Part shown: positions 55,340 to 63,072 of the stretch, one piece after another | How positions within the stretch are numbered: position 1 is the first letter of the stretch | Layout of the letters: each line of letters begins with the position of its first letter | Assembly (NCBI RefSeq): GCF_002217985.1 | Contig: NZ_BCMI01000004.1 | Coordinates: forward strand, 1 to 64,000 | Length of the DNA: 64,000 bases | From: Secundilactobacillus pentosiphilus | Lineage (GTDB): Bacteria; Bacillota; Bacilli; Lactobacillales; Lactobacillaceae | Reading direction: 5' to 3' | Notes under the pieces: model-generated | What the model saw: the letters and a program-made list of their open reading frames with translations, nothing else | Databases searched by the model: none | Told to the model about the DNA's origin: nothing | Translations under genes and position numbers: made by a program

Positions 55340-56161
55340 ATGATCAAGATGGTAGCGGTTGATATGGATGGTACTTTTTTAAATGATAAGCGCCAGTACG
55401 ATAAGGCAATGTTTTTGTCGCTTTTTAAGCAGATGAAAACCCGCCATATCCGTTTTGTTGCTGCCAGCGGTTCGCAGTATCAGCGGTTACGGCACGAATT
55501 TGCAGAGGTGGCTGATCAGATGGACTACATTTCACAAAACGGTGCGATCGTTCATAGTGGCAACCAGCTTCAGCATATCGAAGCCATCAGCGACGAAGAG
55601 GTTCACAATGTGATTCAGTTGTTGCGGCAAACGTTTAAACCTGGGTTGATCAATCAAGAAGTTGTTTCCGGACTGCATGGCACTTACGTTAACCGCGATA
55701 TGGATCCGGAAGTGCTCAAAATTGTGAAGTATTATTATCGGCCCGTGATCAGCGTTGATAATTTAGCCACCATTGCGGCCAAAAAGGTAAAGGATCAATT
55801 TACTAAGCTCGCGATTAGTTTCACGCCCGGAATTAACTTCGACCGGGCCTCAGCCAAACTGGCGAAGGTTTTACCGGATAAGTTGACCAATGAGACCTCC
55901 GGCTTTAACACGGATTTGGTGGGATCAGCCAACGCAACGAAGCGTTCCGGTATCCGAATTTTACAGGATCACTACCAAATTGCCGATGATGAACTGATGA
56001 CTTTTGGGGATAACGAAAATGATTTAAGTATGCTGACCATGACCCCAAACAGTTTTGCCATGAAAAATGCGGGGGATAAAATCCGTCAGGCAGCCAGCCA
56101 TGTTACGCAACTCGATAATAACCATAATGGTGTTTTGGAAACTTTGAAGATGGCTTTATAG
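55340..56161 (+). CDS. Cof-type HAD hydrolase
   Basis: This 273-residue phosphatase of the HAD-IIB (Cof) subfamily, acting on sugar phosphates or similar, has motif I DMDGTFLND, motif II VAASGSQYQRL, a cap domain at about 90-200 and motif III/IV MTFGDNENDLSML. ATG 55340 is chosen because it begins the MVAVDMDG strand and follows AGCGGGG; the open frame extends 87 bp upstream without a site. The physiological substrate cannot be told. Confidence 0.88.
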   Translation: MIKMVAVDMDGTFLNDKRQYDKAMFLSLFKQMKTRHIRFVAASGSQYQRLRHEFAEVADQMDYISQNGAIVHSGNQLQHIEAISDEEVHNVIQLLRQTFKPGLINQEVVSGLHGTYVNRDMDPEVLKIVKYYYRPVISVDNLATIAAKKVKDQFTKLAISFTPGINFDRASAKLAKVLPDKLTNETSGFNTDLVGSANATKRSGIRILQDHYQIADDELMTFGDNENDLSMLTMTPNSFAMKNAGDKIRQAASHVTQLDNNHNGVLETLKMAL

Positions 56162-56178
56162 TACTATAGTACAAATAA

Positions 56179-56230
56179 TAAAAGCAGTTTGCTCACCCGT
56201 CATTTTGACTAGTGAGCAAACTGCTTTTTT
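56179..56230. terminator. Bidirectional terminator
   Basis: AAAGCAGTTTGCTCAC and GTGAGCAAACTGCTTT form a 16-bp perfect stem with A/T flanks between convergent genes. Confidence 0.92.
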
Positions 56231-56235
56231 GAATG

Positions 56236-56652
56236 CTATTCAAAAGAAATAGCCATTGGAATGGCACCTACTAAAGATTCGTGAACGGTGCATTTCTTAA
56301 CCACTTCGTTTAAGAAAGCTTGGTGATCTGCCGGCGTCAGATTGGTTTCTGCAGTGACTTTAATATCAATGTGAGTTACTTTGGAACTGCCGTCGTCAAG
56401 GGAAGTTGTTTCACCAGAAACGTCGACTTTAAACTTCTTAACGGTTAAGTTTTCCCGCGAATTTTCAATTTCACGTGCCGTCACGCTCATACAGCTGCCC
56501 ACAGCGCCGAGCAGGTATTGGACGGGATTAGGGGCGGCATCAGTGCCCTTGGCCACTAACGGCTCGTCAGCTAGGTAGGTGTGCCCGCCAGTTTGATTCA
56601 TGACTTGATCACCAGCTGGTCTTAAGGTTGAATGTACGATATATTTTCCCAT
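56236..56652 (-). CDS. OsmC/Ohr-family peroxiredoxin-like protein
   Basis: This 138-residue cytosolic thiol peroxidase family member has the two conserved cysteines Cys54 (GSCMSVTA) and Cys121 (KKCTVHESL). It should reduce organic hydroperoxides; the YhfA-like subgroup is an alternative. GGGAGG precedes the ATG. It is a single-gene unit. Confidence 0.88.
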   Translation of the reverse strand: MGKYIVHSTLRPAGDQVMNQTGGHTYLADEPLVAKGTDAAPNPVQYLLGAVGSCMSVTAREIENSRENLTVKKFKVDVSGETTSLDDGSSKVTHIDIKVTAETNLTPADHQAFLNEVVKKCTVHESLVGAIPMAISFE

Positions 56653-56746
56653 TTAAAAGGACCTCCCGATATTATTTGACCTCATTGTAGCACAGGCGTA
56701 ACGCCAAGCGCTGCTGGCAAGACTTTGGCTATACCTGGCCATTAGA

Positions 56747-56780
56747 AAACGGGCTCCCCTAAGCAGGAAAGCCCGTTTTT
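56747..56780 (-). terminator. Terminator of the LysM-3D gene
   Basis: AAAACGGGCT and AAGCCCGTTTTT pair; on the minus strand the stem is followed by Ts. Confidence 0.75.
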
Positions 56781-56803
56781 GATTATTCTGTATTTAATGA
56801 AGT

Positions 56804-57427
56804 TTAGCCAACCACACGTACTTGGATCGATTGACGGCCAAACTGCATTGCTTCTGAGTTAGTCATAGAAATATCTAACTGGTTCGGATTGCTGTAAGCA
56901 AACGTACCAGTATCGTTCACAACCCGGTTTTCGGTATGACCGTCTTGGAACTTGATTTCAAGTTGAGTACCTTTAGGGTAACGGCTTAAAGCAGCAGCAA
57001 CACCAGTGCCAGTAGGAATTGAAGTTCCTTGGCCACCGGCAGCGACTTCTGGATCGTAAGCCGTCGCAACCATGGTTGTCCAGCCGCTAGTAGCGGTTTT
57101 AGTTGTTGTTTGTTTAGACTTATTGGTCTTGGTGCTGCTGTTTGAAGAACTTTCCGTTAACGGCTTAATTCTAGGACTCTTATCTGCCTTTGCACCGGCA
57201 GGAATCGTTAACTTTTGGTTTGGTAAAATAACAGCCTTAGCAGAACTGAGGGAGTTAGCATTGATAACTGCCTTAGTAGTAGTATCGTTGTTCTTTGCAA
57301 TGCTCCAAAGGCTATCGCCTGATTTAACAGTATATTCTTTAGCGGAAGCAGAGATAGTAGCAAAACCGAGTCCGATTAAAGTGCCGAACATGACTAAACT
57401 ACGTGAAACTAATGATTTTGGTAACAT
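56804..57427 (-). CDS. Secreted LysM and 3D-domain protein
   Basis: This 207-residue exported protein has a signal peptide (residues 1-29, ending ISASAKE), a LysM peptidoglycan-binding domain (30-76, YTVKSGDSLWSIAKNN), a Ser/Thr/Lys linker and a 3D domain (115-207). The 3D domain carries the three family aspartates (ATAYDPEV, VVNDTG, LDISMTNSEAMQFG). 3D proteins resemble lytic transglycosylases of the MltA/Sps type and act on cell-wall glycan. ATG 57427 is chosen; the nearest ribosome-like site is GAAAGG about 15 nt upstream, so a TTG at 57442 cannot be excluded. Confidence 0.85.
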   Translation of the reverse strand: MLPKSLVSRSLVMFGTLIGLGFATISASAKEYTVKSGDSLWSIAKNNDTTTKAVINANSLSSAKAVILPNQKLTIPAGAKADKSPRIKPLTESSSNSSTKTNKSKQTTTKTATSGWTTMVATAYDPEVAAGGQGTSIPTGTGVAAALSRYPKGTQLEIKFQDGHTENRVVNDTGTFAYSNPNQLDISMTNSEAMQFGRQSIQVRVVG

Positions 57428-57452
57428 AAAATGTATAACCAACCTTTCGATA

Positions 57453-57511
57453 TTATGCCTTAGGGCATAGGAATTAAATTAATGTGACTATAAGATAAAC
57501 ATTATTTATCT
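57453..57511 (-). promoter_or_regulatory. Leader hairpin and palindrome before the LysM-3D gene
   Basis: TATGCC/GGCATA (57453-57468) forms a 6-bp hairpin close to the start. AGATAAA-cattA-TTTATCT (57493-57511) is a 19-bp palindrome that may be an operator. The rest of 57512-57741 is AT-rich; no gene is seen. Confidence 0.4.
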
Positions 57512-57741
57512 CCGCCACGAGTAATACTATAACATGCTAAATCAGGTTTTCAGTAACAGACTCACTACATTAAATTCGGAATTAGTCATCTTTTTGAAAT
57601 TTTGTCATATTCATGTAATGATTTGAAATATGAAAGCGCCACGTAACAGAACTATTACGATAAATTAATAAGAAAATTAAAAAATGAGGAAATCCAACAG
57701 GGCTATTTTAAGTATAAATGTGGAAAATTAGTGAAATAAGA

Positions 57742-57787
57742 CTAAAAAGCGCCGGTTCTTTGAAGTTTTCAAAAAATCGGCGTTTTG
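57742..57787 (-). terminator. Terminator of the 127-residue unknown gene
   Basis: GCGCCG...TTCTTTGAA and TTCAAAAAA...CGGCG pair; on the minus strand CTTTTT follows. Confidence 0.75.
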
Positions 57788-57819
57788 ACTTATATCTTAT
57801 TTGCAATGTTAAAGGAATG

Positions 57820-58203
57820 TTACAAAAGTGCTGCCGCGGCGGTTTCATCAATTGAAATCCCGTTATACAGAAAGGCATTTCGGCTAAAAAGCACGTACTC
57901 CGGTGCATGAGTTTTTTTCCACGATTGTAGTTGGTTGATTGGAATCGGCAATGGGATAGTCGAGTGATCGCGGTTTAGATTAAGAACAAAAAATAACTGG
58001 TGCGAAGAGTAAGTGAGGTTTGCAGCCACTAAGTCTAAGTAGGCTTGTCCTATTATTGCGGCCAAACCAGTTAAAACGACCTGTTTCAACTCGTTCAGCT
58101 GCGCGCTAAACAAGGAAGACTGTGCTTGCGAGAGCGGACTGATCAAGATGGCGTCACGTGTTGCTATGTATAATTGGCGAAATTCGGCGACCTTTTCCAC
58201 CAT
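57820..58203 (-). CDS. Unknown 127-residue protein
   Basis: I do not recognise this protein. It has no signal peptide and no clear membrane segment. The first half looks helical (VEKVAEFRQLYIATRDAILI, then SAQLNELKQVVLTGLAAIIG); the second half has a strand-rich part with Tyr and Phe (SSHQLFFVLNLNRDHSTIPL, YVLFSRNAFLYNGI) and an Ala-rich end. GGAGG stands 5 nt before ATG 58203. It is a single gene with its own terminator, divergent from the VIT transporter pair. Confidence 0.7.
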   Translation of the reverse strand: MVEKVAEFRQLYIATRDAILISPLSQAQSSLFSAQLNELKQVVLTGLAAIIGQAYLDLVAANLTYSSHQLFFVLNLNRDHSTIPLPIPINQLQSWKKTHAPEYVLFSRNAFLYNGISIDETAAAALL

Positions 58204-58241
58204 ATCAACCTCCATTTTCTGTCAATATATCAAAAAAACCA

Positions 58242-58279
58242 CAAAAGTATTTTACTTTTGCTTAAAGAGAGTTTAGAAT
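58242..58279 (+). promoter_or_regulatory. Promoter with palindromic operator, VIT transporter pair
   Basis: TTTACT (58251-58256), 17 bp, TAGAAT (58274-58279). The -35 is covered by CAAAAGTATTTTACTTTTG (58242-58260), an exact 8-bp-arm palindrome with a 3-bp centre. A repressor there would block RNA polymerase. Confidence 0.6.
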
Positions 58280-58328
58280 GGTCGTTGTAGATAAGAATAA
58301 TTCTAATGTAGAAAGAGGGTTGATACTC

Positions 58329-59012
58329 ATGAAGAAGAAGCAAACTTTGGCACAACGGATCAACATTATGCGTGCTTCCGTGATGGGTGCTAACGACGGT
58401 ATCTTATCAGTTGCCGGTATTGTTATTGGTGTTGCGGGTGCTACGACCAACAGCTTTGCTATCTTTATTTCTGGAATTTCAGGAATGCTGGCCGGTACGG
58501 TATCCATGGCAATGGGTGAATATGTTTCAGTCAATACGCAAAAGGATGCGCAGCGGCGAGCAATCATGAACCAGAAAGAAGCACTTGCCAATCATTATGA
58601 TGATGAGTTCAACTTCGTGAAGCAAAAGTATGTCGGTGACGGCATTGATCCACAATTAGCTGAACAGGCCACTAACGAAATGATGGATCAGGATTCACTA
58701 GTCACAACGGTTCGTGAACGCTACGGGTTTGATGTTGGTGAATATACTAGTCCGTACGCCGCAGCGATTGCTTCAATGATTTCGTTTCCTATCGGCTCCA
58801 TTCTACCACTATTGGCCATTACTTTGCTGCCCATTTCAATCAGAATTGTGGGGACTTTTGTGGCGGTGGTAATCGCTTTAGCCATTACTGGCTTCAGTGC
58901 AGCTACCCTAGGAAACGCCAGACGTGGTAACGGGGTCTTTAGAAACATTGTGTCCGGCATGCTGACAATGATCGTGACATTTGCAATTGGGACATTGATT
59001 GGTCATGTATAG
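58329..59012 (+). CDS. VIT1/CCC1-family metal transporter, first copy
   Basis: This 227-residue membrane protein of the VIT family (vacuolar iron transporter) exports or sequesters divalent Fe or Mn. It has the signature RASVMGANDGILSVAGIVIG, the second-helix MLAGTVSMAMGEYVSVNTQKD, a cytosolic helical hairpin at about 85-140 and three C-terminal membrane segments. ATG 58329 follows AGAGGG. It is 11 bp ahead of a paralogue, and the two may form a heteromer. Confidence 0.9.
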   Translation: MKKKQTLAQRINIMRASVMGANDGILSVAGIVIGVAGATTNSFAIFISGISGMLAGTVSMAMGEYVSVNTQKDAQRRAIMNQKEALANHYDDEFNFVKQKYVGDGIDPQLAEQATNEMMDQDSLVTTVRERYGFDVGEYTSPYAAAIASMISFPIGSILPLLAITLLPISIRIVGTFVAVVIALAITGFSAATLGNARRGNGVFRNIVSGMLTMIVTFAIGTLIGHV

Positions 59013-59023
59013 GGGGACTCTAG

Positions 59024-59731
59024 ATGAGTGAGATAGTTGTCAAACAAAAGAAGAAAAAATACACCCAAACGATGGAGGAAAAACTAAACACGTTGCGTGC
59101 GGGTGTGCTGGGTTCTAACGATGGTATTTTAACCGTTGTTGGGGTGCTGTTCAGTGTGGCTGTGGCAACGCCTAACCAGTTTACGATCTTTATCGCGGGT
59201 CTGTCTGATTTACTTGCCTGTGCGTTTTCAATGGCGTCTGGCGAATACGCTTCAGTTAGTACCCAAAAAGATACTGAGCAATCGACGGTTCGAACTGAAC
59301 AGCGGTTGCTAGAAACCGATTATCAAAGTGAACTTCAAGCGGTTATTAACCACTATACCGACTTGGGAGTGACCGAAAAAACGGCGACAAAAATCGCCAA
59401 TGAATTAATGGCTAAAAAGCCACTGGAAACAGTGGTCAACGTCAAATATGATTTAAAACTGAACCACTATATGAATCCGTGGTACGCGGCATTTTCATCG
59501 TTATTCTCAGCGTCCGCAGGCGGTGTTTTCCCGTTGCTGGCAATGACTTTGTCACCGGTTTCTATCCAGTGGCCAGTGACGATTCTTGCAGTCTGTGTTT
59601 CAGTTGGAATTACGGGTTTTCTCAGCGCTAAGCTAGGCAATGGTTTAGTTAAAACTGCCGTTATTCGTAACATTATTGTGGGGATCATTACCATGATTAT
59701 TCACTACAGTGTTGGTTTACTATTGAAATAA
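59024..59731 (+). CDS. VIT1/CCC1-family metal transporter, second copy
   Basis: This 235-residue paralogue of the preceding gene has the same order of parts: a basic N-terminus (KQKKKKYTQ), TLRAGVLGSNDGILTVVGVL, LLACAFSMASGEYASVSTQKD, a cytosolic helical hairpin and three membrane segments. Divergence is considerable, so the duplication is old. ATG 59024 follows GGGGGA and the gap to the first copy is 11 bp. Confidence 0.9.
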   Translation: MSEIVVKQKKKKYTQTMEEKLNTLRAGVLGSNDGILTVVGVLFSVAVATPNQFTIFIAGLSDLLACAFSMASGEYASVSTQKDTEQSTVRTEQRLLETDYQSELQAVINHYTDLGVTEKTATKIANELMAKKPLETVVNVKYDLKLNHYMNPWYAAFSSLFSASAGGVFPLLAMTLSPVSIQWPVTILAVCVSVGITGFLSAKLGNGLVKTAVIRNIIVGIITMIIHYSVGLLLK

Positions 59732-59750
59732 TTGATTTTCAATTTATATA

Positions 59751-59796
59751 AGAGTGCCGTATTTTCGCTATAGAAAATGCGACAGTCTTTTTTTTT
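59751..59796 (+). terminator. Terminator of the VIT pair
   Basis: AGAGTGCCGTATTTTC pairs, with G-U type mismatches, with GAAAATGCGACAGTCT, followed by nine Ts. A second small hairpin with Ts (CCGA/TCGG) lies at 59807-59830. Confidence 0.8.
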
Positions 59797-59945
59797 ACAG
59801 CAAAATAAAAGCCGATTTTTGTCGGTTTTTAACTTCTGTTTGATGTAAAAGTGTCGGTAAGGCTGCTATGACACGTGTCATTGATTCTTTATGTATTTGT
59901 CAGAAATGCAACATCTTTTCACTTTGTAATATTAGTGTTTTTTTA

Positions 59946-59974
59946 TTGTACCGAAAATTCGCTTCGGGTAATAT
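59946..59974 (+). promoter_or_regulatory. Promoter of the glycan cluster
   Basis: TTGTAC (59946-59951), 17 bp, TAATAT (59969-59974). Confidence 0.6.
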
Positions 59975-60020
59975 AAAAGCGGTCTATACTGATTGTGCGA
60001 TTAATCTGGAGGTGCTGGGA

Positions 60021-61463
60021 TTGAAAAAAATTAGTCAGGTAATGAAAATCAGGCCATCGATGATCACAGTGATTCTATGTGCCCTGATCGTAGGCTGGCT
60101 CATTTTTTTGAAACCCATTCATGGTTATTCGGATAACGGGGACTTTCAATCCTTAATGGCGACTAATGACTTGTACCGTACACACCAAATACCAGCTGGT
60201 TATGTGAGTCCTCATTTTGGTTTGATGCAGTATTATAATCCACTTTATTTGAAACAGATAACGGCTCAAACAGCGGTGATTCACATCGCAGTGGGATTAA
60301 ACCGGTTATTTTATAGTCGCAGTGTTTTTGACATTCGTTTTCTGGGTGCTGTCTATTACGTCCTTTACCTGGGCGGCGTGGCAGTTTTGGCAAGGGGGCT
60401 TGTAGGTGGTGAAAGGCGGTTACGCCATTACTTGATGGCTGCAGCGGTGACCTTATTTGTAGCAGACTCGTCTTTTACGCTGTACTTTAATTCGTTTTAC
60501 CCGCAAGCACTGACGTTTATTTTAATGCTGTACCTGGCTGGTTTTGCACTATTAATCATGCGCGGCAAAACTTTAAATAAATGGCTGACTGCAGGTCTTT
60601 TTCTCAGCGCAATCCTGTTACTGCTCGTCCATGAGTCGACTAGTTTGCTGATTTTGGGTATTTTGATAGTTAGTATTGGTATTTTCAGACTGCCGGACTG
60701 CCAGTGGCGTCATGGCTCAGCAGTCATCATCTGTTTATTACTTTTTACCTGCTGGGTTTCAGCAAATCATATAACACGGGAAGCTAGGGAAATGAACAAG
60801 TACCAGGCGATGACGCAGGGAAAATTGCTAGCAGCTGCGAAACCAGCAGAGATTGCGAAAACCAGTCATATTGATGGTCAGTTTTCCCTGATGAAGGGCG
60901 AGTCCTACTATCCAACAGCTTATACGGCATTAGCACCAGATTCCGACTACACCAGGAAAAATTTCACTCAGCAGTACAATTTGCCATGGCTGATACATGA
61001 CTATCTCACCCATCCGCATCAGTTCGGTTTATTACTTGATAAAGCGGCTAAAAATACGATGGTCCTAAGGCCTAGATTAACTGGTACACAAGAAAAGAGA
61101 ACCGGGAGCAAACCATTTCAGCAAACTCATTATTTTTCACTTTTTAGTTATCTGGCTGGTGCTTACTATCCTAAGACCTACGGCTTCAATTGCCTGTTAG
61201 CGGTGGCCGTTTTGATCATTTACGGTAGCGGACTGATGCGGGGATCGAAGAAGGAGCAGCAACTATTGAAAGCACATCTCTGGTTAGTTTCAGGATTATT
61301 ATCAGTTGTGGTACTTGTACCGCCCGCCACGATCATGCTTTACGGTACCGCCAATTTTGTGATTCACATGCTGCCAGTTGCGGTTTGTTTATCGCTGACC
61401 GGTTTCATATTACTAAGCGATGTTGTACAGCATCAACTTTGGGGGAATTCTAATGCGACTTAA
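60021..61463 (+). CDS. Polytopic membrane protein, probable glycan transferase (WsfD-like)
   Basis: This encodes 480 residues with about 9-10 hydrophobic segments and a large extracytoplasmic loop after the first (HGYSDNGDFQSLMATNDLYR) and after a later one (residues about 250-370). The overall shape resembles GT-C-type transferases such as the WsfD family of glycan-modifying membrane enzymes; I cannot see a decisive motif beyond the acidic residues of the first loop. TTG 60021 is chosen because GGAGGTGCTGGGA lies directly upstream. It overlaps the next gene by 11 bp and opens an apparent exopolysaccharide operon. Confidence 0.6.
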   Translation: MKKISQVMKIRPSMITVILCALIVGWLIFLKPIHGYSDNGDFQSLMATNDLYRTHQIPAGYVSPHFGLMQYYNPLYLKQITAQTAVIHIAVGLNRLFYSRSVFDIRFLGAVYYVLYLGGVAVLARGLVGGERRLRHYLMAAAVTLFVADSSFTLYFNSFYPQALTFILMLYLAGFALLIMRGKTLNKWLTAGLFLSAILLLLVHESTSLLILGILIVSIGIFRLPDCQWRHGSAVIICLLLFTCWVSANHITREAREMNKYQAMTQGKLLAAAKPAEIAKTSHIDGQFSLMKGESYYPTAYTALAPDSDYTRKNFTQQYNLPWLIHDYLTHPHQFGLLLDKAAKNTMVLRPRLTGTQEKRTGSKPFQQTHYFSLFSYLAGAYYPKTYGFNCLLAVAVLIIYGSGLMRGSKKEQQLLKAHLWLVSGLLSVVVLVPPATIMLYGTANFVIHMLPVAVCLSLTGFILLSDVVQHQLWGNSNAT

Positions 61464-63072
61464 AAACAGCTTTCTCTGTTTATTAATAGTGGTGGTGATG
61501 GCCCTGGTTCTTGGAAAAACAACGGTTCAAGCAGAGACGGTTGATCAGCGGCCGGTGATGCTTGTTTATGATTCGAAAAACATCGCCAATCATGGGGATC
61601 TAAATCTGGATCGGTGCCAAAGGCTGCTCGCTAGCTTAGGGTTACCGGTTGAAACGATCCCATTGAGTCACTATCAAGCAAATACATTGAAGGATGGTCA
61701 GTATCAAGGCGTTATTACCATGGTCAACTGGGGGCAGTCTAGAAATCGCAATCAAGCATTTGAGCGAGACCGAACTGCCTTTAAGGGGATCAAGCTGCAT
61801 ATTGGTCCCGGACTGCAGGCGGACGAACGTCAGGGACTGGGCGGTACTTTTAAAACGTTAGTTCATCAGCAGTTAAGCGGCCATCAGGGACGTGCAGTAC
61901 AACCTCTTTCGACAAATCAGCTGCTGCTCGTAAACGTTAAGCATGCGGCCAACGCACTTTCAGTTGGGTGGCTGACGAGTCAAAACCACCCTGGAACAAC
62001 GTATTCGTTCGGCGTGAAGGTCGCTAACAACGGCTTTTTACCAGAGCTGAGTTCAGATGGTTTAGCCATCACTTTGGCGGGCCAATTAATCACCAAACTG
62101 TTTAAAGTTCCCACCCGATTGCAGTCCCCCCTGCTGACCATTACCGGGATCACGCCGTATACGAAAAGCCGTGATTTGTCTCGACTTATCAAGCAGCTTT
62201 CTTCGCGGGGAACCCCATTTGCATTAAGCATTACCAGTGTTGACCGCAATACTGATTTAAAGGCCTTTCATCGGTATACAGAGGTGTTAAGACTAGCGGA
62301 AAAGGCGGGGGGCCTTATCTTTTTAAGGCCGCCAATTGAAACGGGAACTCAGCGGTTAAACGAAAAGAAACTCAGGTCGGTTTTTCAAACGGAACTGACT
62401 AGCTTAGGGGCTGATCGAGTCATTCCAGCAGGCATCAGTGCGCCTGGCTACTGGAACCGCTCGGAGCGAAGACAAAAAGCCGTTTTGAGTCGGGCGTCGC
62501 ACGTTATTTTGCTGCCGGATCAGTCCCAGAGACTTGAAGAACTACCAGTTGAACCAGAACCAGCGGTCACTAACAGTCATCGGTTTAAGGCAGGGTTAAT
62601 CGGGATACCTTTAGCGTCATTAGATACGGTAGCCTACCGGTCAAAGATCAAGTTTGTGCAACCAACGGCGCTGCTGGTCAAAATGCCTGAAAGCCGGACA
62701 AAGGTTGATCAATTGGTCCAGCATTTGCAGGACAGCAAGCTGCAGTGGTTTGATCCGGTCCGCAACCATTTAAAAACCACGGTGAAAGTGGGGTCGGTAT
62801 TGTACGGGTACCATTCGGGCCAGTACTTTCTTAACCACGAGCCGATCACTGACCTGGATGCGAGCAGAAAAGCGAGTTCAAGAAATGATGACCGAATCAC
62901 ACAGACATCATGGTTGAATCGTGTGATTCAGTGGCAGTCTCGAATGCTGTTATGGCTGCTCAGCTTTTTGGGGCTGATCCTAGCAATTTTATTACTTATT
63001 GGTTGGCGAGTTTATCAGCGTAAATTCATGCGTTCTGACGTGAAAAAGGGAGGAATAAACCATTTTAAATAG
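61453..63072 (+). CDS. Exported DUF2334-like (deacetylase-fold) protein
   Basis: This encodes 539 residues: signal peptide (1-31, ending TTVQAETV), an N-terminal domain starting PVMLVYDSKNI, and a region at about 220-430 resembling DUF2334/polysaccharide-deacetylase-like proteins of synthase-dependent exopolysaccharide operons (LLTITGITPYTKSRDLSRLI, then PFALSI, then PAGISAPGYWN). A membrane segment lies at about 495-520 with a basic tail inside. In comparable proteins a His is expected in the aPhY motif; here it is Gly (APGYW), so deacetylase activity is doubtful. ATG 61453 follows GGGGG and overlaps the previous stop. Confidence 0.55.
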   Translation: MRLKNSFLCLLIVVVMALVLGKTTVQAETVDQRPVMLVYDSKNIANHGDLNLDRCQRLLASLGLPVETIPLSHYQANTLKDGQYQGVITMVNWGQSRNRNQAFERDRTAFKGIKLHIGPGLQADERQGLGGTFKTLVHQQLSGHQGRAVQPLSTNQLLLVNVKHAANALSVGWLTSQNHPGTTYSFGVKVANNGFLPELSSDGLAITLAGQLITKLFKVPTRLQSPLLTITGITPYTKSRDLSRLIKQLSSRGTPFALSITSVDRNTDLKAFHRYTEVLRLAEKAGGLIFLRPPIETGTQRLNEKKLRSVFQTELTSLGADRVIPAGISAPGYWNRSERRQKAVLSRASHVILLPDQSQRLEELPVEPEPAVTNSHRFKAGLIGIPLASLDTVAYRSKIKFVQPTALLVKMPESRTKVDQLVQHLQDSKLQWFDPVRNHLKTTVKVGSVLYGYHSGQYFLNHEPITDLDASRKASSRNDDRITQTSWLNRVIQWQSRMLLWLLSFLGLILAILLLIGWRVYQRKFMRSDVKKGGINHFK

